A DNA stretch of 18,982 nucleotides from an uncultured Erwinia sp. Its GTDB lineage: Bacteria; Pseudomonadota; Gammaproteobacteria; Enterobacterales; Enterobacteriaceae. Under the pieces are notes generated by a model. The model made no database searches and had not been told where the DNA came from. It worked only from the letters and a program-made list of their open reading frames with translations. This document shows, in pieces, positions 8,101 through 15,391 of the stretch (within the stretch, counting starts at the first letter, position 1; the number at the start of each line of letters is the position of its first letter). The stretch spans positions 1 through 18,982 of the forward strand of contig CAMIKG010000080.1 in the NCBI GenBank assembly GCA_946221915.1. The letters run 5' to 3'. The position numbers were made by a program, and so were the translations under genes.

Positions 8101-8130
8101 CTAAAGTCTAGCCTGGCGGCGGAACTTTAG
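8101..8130 (-). promoter_or_regulatory. Hairpin in the ptsH 5' leader
   Basis: CTAAAGT (8101-8107) and ACTTTAG (8124-8130) form a 7-bp inverted repeat around a 16-base loop, about 40 bp before ptsH. The same arrangement occurs, as I recall, in the E. coli ptsH leader, where the arms are preserved while part of the loop differs, suggesting a conserved structure or binding site. Its role is not known to me. Confidence 0.5.
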
Positions 8131-8241
8131 CCTGTGTAGGTCGCGCAGGCGTGAGTACAGGACTCGCAAAATCAGCGCAATTAAGGGTAAAAGATTTTGC
8201 GGCGCCCTCATCCAGCTGGCGACATCGCAAACTCACTTCCC

Positions 8242-8271
8242 ATTATGCCGCGCTTTGTATTATTGCGCCAA
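8242..8271 (-). promoter_or_regulatory. Probable ptsH P1 promoter
   Basis: On the reverse strand TTGGCG (8271-8266), an 18-base spacer and CATAAT (8247-8242). This corresponds to the E. coli ptsH P1 region (TTGGTT, 18 bases, CATAAT as I recall it), at the same distance downstream of the Cra-like site. The start would lie about 8235, giving a leader of roughly 170 nt. Confidence 0.6.
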
Positions 8272-8276
8272 ATGTG

Positions 8277-8290
8277 TAAATCGATTCAGC
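8277..8290 (-). promoter_or_regulatory. Probable Cra (FruR) operator upstream of ptsH P1
   Basis: The reverse strand reads GCTGAATCGATTTA, matching the Cra consensus pattern TGAANCGNTTNA. E. coli has GCTGAATCGATTTT at the equivalent position before ptsH, where Cra acts. It lies just upstream of the P1 -35 element. Confidence 0.6.
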
Positions 8291-8390
8291 GTGACCCAAT
8301 TCGCACGGCAATTAATTTTGTGGATCGAAATAATTGCCAGCTTAAATACCAGACCTGGCAGGGTGAGATCAATCTGTACCTCAACCAAAC

Positions 8391-8406
8391 TTTGATGGAT
8401 GTCACA
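8391..8406 (-). promoter_or_regulatory. Probable CRP site for the distal ptsH promoter
   Basis: The reverse strand TGTGA-CATCCA-TCAAA matches one full CRP half-site and part of the second (consensus TGTGA-N6-TCACA), in the place where E. coli has its distal ptsH CRP site (TTTTGTGGCC...). A weaker TGTGG on the forward strand at 8319-8323 could be a second CRP contact. The rest of the 8064-8594 spacer (8410-8520) shows no gene; GTAAA/TTTAC arms at 8483-8494 are a short inverted repeat of unknown meaning. Confidence 0.55.
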
Positions 8407-8520
8407 AAAAAGCCCTGATAAGCACGTTGTGCGACCCCGGAATTGCGGTTTTTCCTGGCGATATTTTGCGCAGGGACTAACGTGTAAAGTTTTACAAATC
8501 AGATAAATTCCTGCCGGGAT

Positions 8521-8547
8521 AAAAAAACGCTCCACGGAGGAGCGTTT
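8521..8547 (-). terminator. Intrinsic terminator downstream of cysK
   Basis: The stem AAACGCTCC/GGAGCGTTT (8525-8533 with 8539-8547) has a five-base loop and is followed on the reverse strand by a run of seven T. It lies 48 bp after the cysK stop and separates cysK from the pts promoters. Confidence 0.85.
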
Positions 8548-8594
8548 AGCGTTGCTGGCATAACATCGTCTGGTTAAAGGTATTTAACGCTCAG

Positions 8595-9566
8595 TTATGG
8601 CTGCAGTTCTTTCTCAGTGAACAGGTCAGCAAACAGCGCGGTGCTGAGATAACGTTCGCCGGAAGAAGGCAGGATCACCACGATATTTTTATTGGCGAAG
8701 GCTTCATCTTCCTGCAGCTTCAGCGCAGCGGCAACCGCCGCACCGGAAGAAATACCTGCCAGAATACCTTCCTCTTCCATCAGCTTACGTGCCGTGGCGA
8801 TAGCTTCGTCGTTGGTGATGGCGACCACGCGATCGATCAGGTCCAGATCGAGGTTGCCTGGAATAAAGCCCGCGCCGATGCCCTGAATTTTATGCGGGCC
8901 GGGTTTAATCTCTTCACCCGCCAGCGCCTGGGCGATAACCGGGGAGTCAGTGGGTTCCACTGCCACGGTGATCAGATCTTTTTTGCCTTTGGTGTTTTTA
9001 ATATAACGGCTGACACCCGTCAGCGTACCACCTGTACCAACACCGGCAATAAATACGTCCACTTCGCCGTCGGTATCTTCCCAGATTTCCGGGCCAGTGG
9101 TTTTTTCATGGATTTCCGGGTTCGCCGGGTTACTGAACTGCTGCAGCAGGACGAATTTGTCTGGATCGCTCGCCACAATCTCTTCCGCTTTGGCGATGGC
9201 GCCTTTCATGCCTTTCGCGCCTTCGGTCAACACCAGGTTGGCGCCCAGCGCTTTAAGCAGCTTGCGGCGTTCGATACTCATGGTTTCTGGCATAGTCAGC
9301 GTCAGTTTATAACCACGTGCGGCGGCAACGTATGCCAGAGCGATACCCGTGTTACCGCTGGTAGGCTCAACCAGTTCGTTACCTGATTTCAGCAGGCCGC
9401 GTTTTTCGGCATCCCAAATCATGTTGGCGCCGATACGGCATTTAACGCTGAAACTTGGGTTACGGGATTCGATTTTCGCCAGAATGCGTCCATTACCGAT
9501 GCGATTCAGTCGCACCAGTGGCGTATGACCGATTGTTAAAGAATTGTCTTCATAGATCTTACTCAT
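8595..9566 (-). CDS. cysK: Cysteine synthase A (O-acetylserine sulfhydrylase A)
   Basis: PLP enzyme that makes L-cysteine from O-acetylserine and sulfide, the last step of sulfate assimilation; it can bind serine acetyltransferase CysE. 323 residues, as in E. coli. The PLP lysine is Lys42 in SFSVKCRIGANM. The substrate loop EPTSGNTGIALAY and phosphate-binding GVGTGGTLTGVSRYI are intact. The ribosome site AAGGA precedes ATG 9566. It follows cysZ (159-bp gap with its own promoter region) and ends at a clear terminator. Expression is expected to need CysB (family knowledge), and the spacer holds a plausible CysB-type AT-rich region. Confidence 0.98.
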   Translation of the reverse strand: MSKIYEDNSLTIGHTPLVRLNRIGNGRILAKIESRNPSFSVKCRIGANMIWDAEKRGLLKSGNELVEPTSGNTGIALAYVAAARGYKLTLTMPETMSIERRKLLKALGANLVLTEGAKGMKGAIAKAEEIVASDPDKFVLLQQFSNPANPEIHEKTTGPEIWEDTDGEVDVFIAGVGTGGTLTGVSRYIKNTKGKKDLITVAVEPTDSPVIAQALAGEEIKPGPHKIQGIGAGFIPGNLDLDLIDRVVAITNDEAIATARKLMEEEGILAGISSGAAVAAALKLQEDEAFANKNIVVILPSSGERYLSTALFADLFTEKELQP

Positions 9567-9605
9567 AGCCCGTCCTTAACTGGTTGAATTTTTGGCAACG
9601 CTAAG

Positions 9606-9665
9606 AGCATACCTGTTCAGATTTCTCAAGGAAGGAAAGAAATCGTATATGTATATGTTGCAGCG
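9606..9665 (-). promoter_or_regulatory. Probable cysK promoter with CysB-type upstream region
   Basis: A -10-like TATGCT lies at 9611-9606 on the reverse strand with a weak -35 (TTCCTT or CTTCCT, spacing 16-17) at about 9628-9634, as expected for an activator-dependent promoter. Immediately upstream is the AT-rich ATATACATATACGATTTC, which resembles the CysB-bound region of known cysK promoters. Assignment is by analogy. Confidence 0.45.
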
Positions 9666-9684
9666 AAATAAGGCTAAGCGAAAT

Positions 9685-9719
9685 GGCATAAGGATGGTAC
9701 TAAGCCCATTCCTTATGCC
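9685..9719. repeat. Long hairpin between cysZ and cysK
   Basis: GGCATAAGGATGG (9685-9697) pairs with CCATTCCTTATGCC (9706-9719) across an eight-base loop, with one bulged base. It starts a few bases after the cysZ stop. There is no T-run, so it is a weak terminator candidate at best; it may stabilise the 3' end of cysZ mRNA. Confidence 0.7.
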
Positions 9720-9725
9720 CGCCTG

Positions 9726-10496
9726 TCACCGTGGCGGCTGATGCGGTGACAGGGTCATACGGTAGCGATCCACCCACATCGCCGTCGCGCCGCACACCGC
9801 CACCGGCATAATGGCCAGATTCAGCAATGGCACCATGGTGAACAGGCTGACCAGCGCACCAAACTGCATATTGTCGGTTTTGTGCCGACGCAGCGCATCG
9901 CGCATCTGGCGGAAACTGACTTTGTGGTTATCAAACGGGTAGTCGCAATACTGGATTGCCAGCATCCAGGCGCTGAACAGGAACCACAGCAGGGGGGCAA
10001 CCGTCTGGCCGAAACCGGGAATAAACCACAGCAGCAGCAGTCCCAGCGCGCGTGGCAGGTAATACATCAGTTTCTGCCATTCACGTTTCATGATGCGTGG
10101 CAGATCCTTCATCATGCCGAGCCAGCCGCTGTCCGGTAGCGGAACACCGGTCAGGCGTGCCTCCAGCTGTTCGGCCAGCAGACCGCAAAACGGCGCGGCA
10201 ATCCAGTTAGCGACTGTTGAGAACAGATAACTGAACACCAGCACGATGGAAATCACCGTTAACGGCCACAGCAGATAGCTGAGCCATTGCAGCCAGTCCG
10301 GTATATGGCTCATCAGCGCCGGGATCCACTCACCCAGCTGGCGGAACAGCCAGATAAAGGCGCCGCCCATCAGCAGGATGTTGACCAGCAACGGTAAGAT
10401 CACAAAGCGGCGAATACCTGGCTGGCAGATCAATTTCCAGCCCTGACTAAAGTAGTAAATCCCATTCCGGGACTGCAGGTTTTTCTCAGATGCCAT
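9726..10496 (-). CDS. cysZ: Sulfate transport protein CysZ
   Basis: Inner-membrane sulfate uptake protein feeding cysteine synthesis. 256 residues from ATG 10496 (E. coli 253). The core QGWKLICQPGIRRFVILPLL, ANWIAAPFCGLLAEQLEARL, PGFGQTVAPLLWFLFSAWML and QYCDYPFDNHK are almost the same as in E. coli; only the first ten residues and the C-terminal tail differ. Hydrophobic helices lie at about 30-52, 68-95, 140-165 and 205-235. The frame is open upstream to 10691, but GGAGA before ATG 10496 and the family start at MASEKN/MVSSFT rule out the longer form, whose extra 65 residues would overlap the promoter. Divergent from zipA. Confidence 0.96.
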   Translation of the reverse strand: MASEKNLQSRNGIYYFSQGWKLICQPGIRRFVILPLLVNILLMGGAFIWLFRQLGEWIPALMSHIPDWLQWLSYLLWPLTVISIVLVFSYLFSTVANWIAAPFCGLLAEQLEARLTGVPLPDSGWLGMMKDLPRIMKREWQKLMYYLPRALGLLLLWFIPGFGQTVAPLLWFLFSAWMLAIQYCDYPFDNHKVSFRQMRDALRRHKTDNMQFGALVSLFTMVPLLNLAIMPVAVCGATAMWVDRYRMTLSPHQPPR

Positions 10497-10532
10497 CGGC
10501 AACGTTTCTCCATTAGAGGGGAAGGCAACGCT

Positions 10533-10561
10533 ATCATACCGCAGCTTTTTCCGCTGACTAA
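10533..10561 (-). promoter_or_regulatory. Possible cysZ promoter
   Basis: The reverse strand has TATGAT (10538-10533) with a weak TTAGTC (10561-10556) 17 bases upstream, placing the start near 10526 and giving a leader of about 30 nt. The good -10 and poor -35 would suit an activator-dependent promoter. Confidence 0.4.
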
Positions 10562-10634
10562 CGGTCAACTGGACGAAAAAACAGCGAAAAAGCATCGTGA
10601 AGCCATCTAATTTGTCAGAAAATAGTGCACAGAC

Positions 10635-10663
10635 TTGCACTTGTTTACCTGGACAAATACAGT
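10635..10663 (+). promoter_or_regulatory. Probable sigma-70 promoter of zipA
   Basis: TTGCAC (10635-10640), a 17-base spacer and TACAGT (10658-10663). The predicted start near 10670 leaves a leader of about 45 nt before the zipA ATG. Confidence 0.6.
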
Positions 10664-10715
10664 TAGAGGATAAAGTTTGCCGCGGTGGCAAGGTATTGGA
10701 ACAACAGAGAATACA

Positions 10716-11693
10716 ATGATGCAGGATTTGCGTCTGATATTAATCGTTGTTGGCGCGATCGCCATAATAGCGCTTCTTCTTCATGGCCTGTGGACCAGCC
10801 GTAAAGAGCGCTCTTCTGTGTTTCGCGATCGCCCGCACAAGCGTATCAAACACGATAAGCAGCAAGGGTTGGCCGACGAGGATGAAGAGGGCGTCGGTGA
10901 AGTACGCGTGCGTCGTACGCAGCCTGAGCATGATGAGCCTTCATTCAGCGGTTTCGCTGCGGATGACGATGAACCGTCACACCAGCCTGCGCCGCGCAAA
11001 CAACCGGAAGCGGTGCGTCATGCGCCAGCGCCTGAAGCCGATCCGCTGTTTGCCGCTGAACCGCCGCGTACTCCACCACCGGCTGCGCAGCCTGTGCCAG
11101 TGACTCGTCCTGCGCCTGCCACGCAGCAGGGTGAGCTGGAACTGGATCCGCTGCTGGATGAGGATGAAGAAGCGCAACCACAGTCTGTGGCTGCGCCTCA
11201 GCCGCATCAGCCTGTACAGCATGAGCCACATCAGGCAGCCGGTGCTGCACCACAGCAGGTGCAGCGTAAAGAGACGGTGCTGGTGCTGCATGTCGCGGCT
11301 CATGCTGGCGGCACGCTGAATGGCGAAGCGCTGTTGCAGGGGATTCTGCAGGCGGGCTTCCAGTACGGCGAAATGAATATTTTCCACCGTCATCTGAATC
11401 CAGCGGGCAGCGGCCCGGTGTTATTCAGCCTGGCGAATATGGTGAAACCGGGATCGTTTAACATCGACTCGATGAGCGACTTTTCTACCCCGGGCGTGTC
11501 GATCTTTATGATGGTGCCGTCTTATGGCGATGCTCACCAGAACTTTAAGCTGATGCTGCAGTCCGCGCAGCGTATCGCCGATGACCTTGGCGGCGTGGTG
11601 CTGGACGATGAGCGTCGTATGATGACGCCGCAGAAGCTGGAACATTACAAAGCGCGTATTCGCGATGTGATTGACGCTAACGCGAACGCCTGA
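10716..11693 (+). CDS. zipA: Cell division protein ZipA
   Basis: Inner-membrane anchor that tethers FtsZ at the division ring. 325 residues (E. coli 328), starting MMQDLRLILIVVGAIAIIALL. A short N-terminal tail and one membrane helix (about 5-25) are followed by a charged stretch (RKERSSVFRDRPHKR), an acidic stretch (DEDEEGVGEVRV) and a long Pro/Gln/Ala-rich linker to about 185. The globular FtsZ-binding domain covers about 190-325, with AAHAGGTLNGEALLQGILQA, GSGPVLFSLANMVKPG and GGVVLDDERRMMTPQKL. The frame is open upstream to 10677, but that extension lies at the promoter and is not part of the family. Divergent from cysZ and closely followed by a terminator and ligA. Confidence 0.97.
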   Translation: MMQDLRLILIVVGAIAIIALLLHGLWTSRKERSSVFRDRPHKRIKHDKQQGLADEDEEGVGEVRVRRTQPEHDEPSFSGFAADDDEPSHQPAPRKQPEAVRHAPAPEADPLFAAEPPRTPPPAAQPVPVTRPAPATQQGELELDPLLDEDEEAQPQSVAAPQPHQPVQHEPHQAAGAAPQQVQRKETVLVLHVAAHAGGTLNGEALLQGILQAGFQYGEMNIFHRHLNPAGSGPVLFSLANMVKPGSFNIDSMSDFSTPGVSIFMMVPSYGDAHQNFKLMLQSAQRIADDLGGVVLDDERRMMTPQKLEHYKARIRDVIDANANA

Positions 11694-11724
11694 CAGCCGC
11701 GTTAACGGTTAACTGTTATCCCCC

Positions 11725-11749
11725 AACCCCCGCTTGTCGGGGGTTTTTT
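11725..11749 (+). terminator. Strong intrinsic terminator between zipA and ligA
   Basis: Perfect 8-bp stem AACCCCCG/CGGGGGTT (11725-11732 with 11738-11745), loop CTTGT, then six T. It ends 17 bp before the ligA ATG, so ligA needs read-through or a promoter inside zipA. Confidence 0.9.
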
Positions 11750-11766
11750 CTCTCCGATGGTGCGTT

Positions 11767-13785
11767 ATGGAATCCATACAAGACAAAATTACCCATTTGC
11801 GAACCACGCTTCGTCATCATGAATATCTGTATCACGTCATGGATGCACCGGAAGTGCCGGATGTCGAATACGATCGCCTGATGCGTGAACTGCGTGAGCT
11901 GGAAGCGCAGCATCCGGATCTGGTGACGCCGGATTCGCCGACCCAGCGTGTCGGCGCCGCGCCGCTCAGCGCTTTTGAGCAGGTGCGTCATGAAGTGCCG
12001 ATGCTGTCGCTGGATAACGCTTTTGATGAGGCCAGCTACCTGGCATTTAACAAGCGCGTACAGGACCGGCTGAAAAGTACGGATGAGATCACCTTTTGCT
12101 GTGAACTGAAGCTGGATGGTCTGGCGGTCAGCCTGCTGTACGAAGACGGCCTGCTGGTGCGCGCGGCGACGCGCGGCGACGGCACGACTGGCGAAAATAT
12201 CACCGCCAATGTGCGCACCATTCGCGCCATTCCGCTGCGTCTGCAGGGCGAGAATATTCCGGCGCGTATTGAAGTGCGTGGTGAAGTGTTTATGCCACAG
12301 GCGGGCTTTGAGCAGCTGAATGAGGAAGCACGCCGCACCGGCAACAAGGTCTTTGCTAACCCGCGTAACGCCGCGGCAGGGTCGCTGCGTCAGCTCGACC
12401 CGCGTATCACGGCTAAACGTCCGCTGACTTTCTTCTGCTACGGTTTTGGTCTGCTGGAGGGGGGGGAGATGCCTGCCAGCCACTGGCAGCGTTTGCAGCA
12501 GCTGAAAGCATGGGGACTGCCGGTCAGCGATCGCATTCGCCTCTGCCACAGCGCACAGGAAGTGCTGGATTTCTACCATCAGGTGGAAGCCGATCGGCCA
12601 CAACTTGGTTTTGATATCGATGGCGTGGTGATTAAGGTTGATTCGCAGCAACTGCAGGAGCAACTGGGCTATGTCGCCCGTGCGCCACGCTGGGCGGTCG
12701 CCTTTAAGTTCCCGGCACAGGAGCAGATGACCACGGTGCGTGATGTCGAGTTCCAGGTGGGGCGTACCGGGGCGATTACCCCGGTGGCGCGGCTGGAGCC
12801 GGTGCTGGTGGCCGGGGTGATGGTCAGTAATGCCACGCTGCATAACGCTGATGAGATCGAGCGTCTGGGGTTGCGGATTGGCGATCGCGTGGTGATCCGC
12901 CGCGCCGGGGATGTGATCCCGCAGGTGGTGGGCGTGGTGGAGTCGGAGCGTCCGGCGGATGCGCGTGAAGTGACATTCCCCACCCAGTGTCCGGTGTGCG
13001 GTTCTGAGGTGGAGCGTGTGGAAGGCGAAGCCGTCGCACGCTGCACCGGTGGCCTGATTTGTGGTGCACAGCGTAAAGAGGCGCTGTGGCACTTTGTCTC
13101 ACGACGCGCGCTGGACGTCGACGGCATGGGCGAAAAAATCATCGATCAGCTGGTGGATAAGGAGTACGTTAAAACGCCAGCCGATCTGTTCCGGCTGAGC
13201 GCGGGCCTGTTAACCGGGCTGGATCGTATGGGGCCGAAATCGGCGCAAAATGTGGTCGATGCGCTGAACAAAGCCAAAGAGACCACGCTGGCGCGTTTCC
13301 TGTATGCACTGGGAATTCGTGAGGTGGGGGAAGCGACGGCGGCCAATCTGGCGGCGCACTTTGGCTCGCTGGAAAAGATTATGGCAGCTGACCTGGATGC
13401 GCTGATTGCTGTGCCGGATGTCGGTACGGTAGTGGCAAGCCATGTGCGCAACTTTATGGATGAAGAGAGCAACCGCGAGGTCATCCGCCAGTTAGTGGAG
13501 GAGTGCGGGGTGCACTGGCCTGCGGTGGAAGTGGTTAATGCCGCTGAAATCGATAGTCCGTTTGCCGGTAAGACGGTGGTACTGACCGGTTCGCTGAGTA
13601 TTATGTCGCGTGATGACGCGAAGGCGCGTCTGGTCGCGCTGGGCGCGAAAGTCAGCGGCAGCGTGTCGAAGAAAACCGATTTGGTGATCGCCGGGGAAGC
13701 GGCGGGTTCCAAGCTGGCAAAGGCGCAGGAGCTGGGTATTGACGTTATCGATGAAGCGGAGATGATTCGTCTGTTGGGAGACTAA
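11767..13785 (+). CDS. ligA: NAD-dependent DNA ligase
   Basis: Essential replicative ligase that joins Okazaki fragments using NAD+. 672 residues (E. coli 671). Domain Ia is at the N-terminus (HHEYLYHVMDAPEVPD). The adenylated lysine is Lys115 in CCELKLDGLAVS, within the nucleotidyltransferase domain. The OB fold lies around FPAQEQMTTVRDVEFQVGRT. A four-cysteine zinc finger is at about 408-432 (CPVCG, then C-TGGLIC). Helix-hairpin-helix repeats follow (GLDRMGPKSAQN, GIREVGEATAANLA), and the BRCT domain fills about 593-672 (FAGKTVVLTGSLS). ATG 11767 is chosen because it matches the E. coli MESI start; an in-frame TTG at 11734 would put translation through the terminator stem. The ribosome site is weak. 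One base separates it from ypeB. Confidence 0.98.
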   Translation: MESIQDKITHLRTTLRHHEYLYHVMDAPEVPDVEYDRLMRELRELEAQHPDLVTPDSPTQRVGAAPLSAFEQVRHEVPMLSLDNAFDEASYLAFNKRVQDRLKSTDEITFCCELKLDGLAVSLLYEDGLLVRAATRGDGTTGENITANVRTIRAIPLRLQGENIPARIEVRGEVFMPQAGFEQLNEEARRTGNKVFANPRNAAAGSLRQLDPRITAKRPLTFFCYGFGLLEGGEMPASHWQRLQQLKAWGLPVSDRIRLCHSAQEVLDFYHQVEADRPQLGFDIDGVVIKVDSQQLQEQLGYVARAPRWAVAFKFPAQEQMTTVRDVEFQVGRTGAITPVARLEPVLVAGVMVSNATLHNADEIERLGLRIGDRVVIRRAGDVIPQVVGVVESERPADAREVTFPTQCPVCGSEVERVEGEAVARCTGGLICGAQRKEALWHFVSRRALDVDGMGEKIIDQLVDKEYVKTPADLFRLSAGLLTGLDRMGPKSAQNVVDALNKAKETTLARFLYALGIREVGEATAANLAAHFGSLEKIMAADLDALIAVPDVGTVVASHVRNFMDEESNREVIRQLVEECGVHWPAVEVVNAAEIDSPFAGKTVVLTGSLSIMSRDDAKARLVALGAKVSGSVSKKTDLVIAGEAAGSKLAKAQELGIDVIDEAEMIRLLGD

Positions 13786-13786
13786 C

Positions 13787-14002
13787 ATGGAAAAAGAGAA
13801 TCTGATTGAAATTGCTAACACGGTAATGCCGTTTGGCAAGTATAAGGGGCGGGTATTGATTGATCTGCCGGAACCTTATCTGCTGTGGTTTGCCCGTAAG
13901 GATGAGTTTCCCGCCGGGCATCTTGGCGAACTGATGGCAATGACGCTGGCGATTAAGATTGAAGGGCTGGAAGGACTGGTTAAGCCGCTGAAGCGGGTGT
14001 AA
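13787..14002 (+). CDS. ypeB: YpeB-like small protein (DUF3820)
   Basis: 71-residue conserved protein, close to E. coli YpeB (72 residues) throughout, with hallmark stretches MPFGKYKGR, DLPEPYLLWFARKDEFPAG and LGELMAM. The function of the family is not established as far as I know; the short GKYKG plus DLP-YL-W pattern also occurs in DUF3820 proteins linked to nucleases and phage genes, hinting at nucleic-acid contact. It starts 1 bp after ligA stops, with GGAG ten bases upstream, so it is co-expressed with ligA. No terminator is evident right after it. Confidence 0.9.
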   Translation: MEKENLIEIANTVMPFGKYKGRVLIDLPEPYLLWFARKDEFPAGHLGELMAMTLAIKIEGLEGLVKPLKRV

Positions 14003-14098
14003 CGGTTAAAAACGCCAGGCACCGCAAACCAGGCCGCAACTCACAAACGCAAAGCACAGTGGATCTGAAACCAGACAGCCACTCATAAGCTCAACGCG

Positions 14099-14203
14099 CA
14101 GGGAACGCGGTCAGCGAAGGAAAGCGTCCCGCGCCATGGACGGCGCGGGCCGAGCGGCCATGGATGGCGCAAAGCGACTTTTTGTAGCTGACCGTGTTCC
14201 CTG
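14099..14203. repeat. Large imperfect inverted repeat with internal GC-rich hairpins
   Basis: CAGGGAACGCGGTCAGC (14099-14115) is mirrored by GCTGACCGTGTTCCCTG (14187-14203): 17-bp arms with a single G-U-type mismatch. Inside are a perfect stem CCCGCGCC/GGCGCGGG (14128-14135 with 14142-14149) and two related blocks, GCGCCATGGACGGCGC and GGCCATGGATGGCGC. No gene is apparent in the 280-bp gap 14003-14282. The structure resembles a non-coding mobile or intergenic repeat element; I cannot name a family. Confidence 0.75.
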
Positions 14204-14259
14204 AGCCCGGCACAGAATCCAAAGCGATACCCTGAGCCGGACACAGAACTAAAAGCGAG
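14199..14259. repeat. Diverged tandem duplication of about 30 bp
   Basis: Copies begin CCCTGAGCCCGGCACAGAA (14199) and CCCTGAGCCGGACACAGAA (14230), and end AAAGCGATA and AAAAGCGAG. They differ by a few substitutions and one single-base gap. The first copy starts within the right arm of the inverted repeat, so the duplication seems tied to that element. Confidence 0.75.
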
Positions 14260-14282
14260 GCTCCTGTACAAGCTGTTTGCCT

Positions 14283-15296
14283 TTATTTCTGCGATTCCAC
14301 CACCGCTTTACCCTGCTGCTGTTTCGCGGCTTCCGCTTCCCCTTTTTTCTTGTAGCGCTGGGCAATCATCGAGCACACCATCAGCTGAACCTGGTGGAAA
14401 ATCATCAGCGGCAGCACGATAATCCCCACCGCCGAGGCCGGGAACAGAATATTGGCCATCGGTATCCCGTTCGCCAGGCTTTTCTTCGAACCACAGAACA
14501 GAATAGTAATCTCATCGGCGCGGTTAAAACCGAACAGGCGCGAAGCCAGCAGGTTGATCGCCAGCACAATAAACAGCAGGCCGAGGCTGACCACCAGAAT
14601 AAACAGCAGCGTGGTGATGCCGACGCGGTTCCAGATGCCATTCACCACAGCTTCGCTAAAGGCGGAGTAGACCACCAGCAGAATTGAAGTCTGGTCGGTT
14701 TTGCCAATCAGGCTGCGATGCCTTTCCACCCAGCCGCCAATCCAGCGACGTGACAGGTGTCCGACCACAAACGGAAGCAGCAGCTGCATCATGATGTCGC
14801 CAATCTGTTCCAGACCGCTGCCGCCGATGTCGCTGTGTATATCCATCACCAGACTGACCAGCAGCGGGGAGATAAATACGCCCAGCAGACTGGAGGCGGA
14901 CGCGCTGCAGATTGCTGCTGCTACATTCCCCCCCGCCAGCGAGGTGAGCGCGATAGCGGACTGCACCGTGGCAGGCAGAATGCACAGGTACATAAAGCCG
15001 GTATAGATTTCGTCGCCCACATCCATTGGATGCCACCAGGCGAACAGCAGGCCGATAATCGGGAACAGCACAAAGGTGCTGAACATCACCCATACATGCA
15101 GCCGCCAGTGGCTGCTGCCTGCGATAATCTTTTCCCGCGACAGCTTGGCGCCATGCATAAAGAACAGCAGCGCAATCGCGGCTGTGGTCAGCCAGTGGAA
15201 AATCACCACGAAATCACCGCGTGCCGGCAGGAAGCTTGCCAGTAACACCACGATAATCAGTTTTACCATCATTGGATCGAGTCGAAAAATGCCCAT
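14283..15296 (-). CDS. yfeH: YfeH-like bile acid:sodium symporter family membrane protein
   Basis: Polytopic inner-membrane protein of the SBF-like transporter family, 337 residues, very similar to E. coli YfeH throughout (LPARGDFVVIFHWLTTAAIALLF, YLCILPATVQSAIALTS, FCGSKKSLANGIPMANILFP). I see about nine or ten hydrophobic helices and the two crossover-like motifs, GGNVAAAICSASASSLLG and CGSKKSLANG. The C-terminal tail is charged and Gln/Ala-rich. The true substrate is not established to my knowledge. The start at 15296 matches the family, with a modest AGGCG ribosome site. It is divergent from the LysR gene yfeR, whose Salmonella homologue has been reported to control yfeH (recollection). 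No clear terminator follows it. Confidence 0.93.
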   Translation of the reverse strand: MGIFRLDPMMVKLIIVVLLASFLPARGDFVVIFHWLTTAAIALLFFMHGAKLSREKIIAGSSHWRLHVWVMFSTFVLFPIIGLLFAWWHPMDVGDEIYTGFMYLCILPATVQSAIALTSLAGGNVAAAICSASASSLLGVFISPLLVSLVMDIHSDIGGSGLEQIGDIMMQLLLPFVVGHLSRRWIGGWVERHRSLIGKTDQTSILLVVYSAFSEAVVNGIWNRVGITTLLFILVVSLGLLFIVLAINLLASRLFGFNRADEITILFCGSKKSLANGIPMANILFPASAVGIIVLPLMIFHQVQLMVCSMIAQRYKKKGEAEAAKQQQGKAVVESQK

Positions 15297-15367
15297 TGTT
15301 AACGCCTGGTTAATTTCTGATGACCGCTATTGTGCGCTGCCCGGGTTTAGAAATAAAATTGATTTAT

Positions 15368-15390
15368 TGAATTCATCTATGAAATTTCAT
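15368..15390. promoter_or_regulatory. Palindromes over the yfeR translation start region
   Basis: TGAATTCA (15368-15375) and ATGAAATTTCAT (15379-15390) are perfect palindromes in the 95-bp yfeH-yfeR spacer. The second abuts the yfeR ATG where a ribosome site would sit. They are candidate YfeR operators for autoregulation and yfeH control. They are short and AT-rich, so chance is possible. Confidence 0.4.
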
Positions 15391-15391
15391 C

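Noticed and set aside
8197..8418. 73-codon forward frame in the ptsH control region
   Set aside because: Same region as the pts promoters, no ribosome site, no recognisable protein.
8260..8535. 91-codon reverse frame between cysK and ptsH
   Set aside because: Overlaps the CRP, Cra and P1 elements of the pts operon and the cysK terminator; regulatory DNA rather than a gene.
11716..13092. 458-codon reverse frame opposite ligA
   Set aside because: Antisense to the well-conserved ligA coding sequence; composition (His, Arg, Gln rich) is typical of shadows in GC-rich genes.
14083..14271. 62-codon reverse frame in the ypeB-yfeH gap
   Set aside because: It follows the inverted repeat and tandem duplication; the repeat structure explains the open frame.
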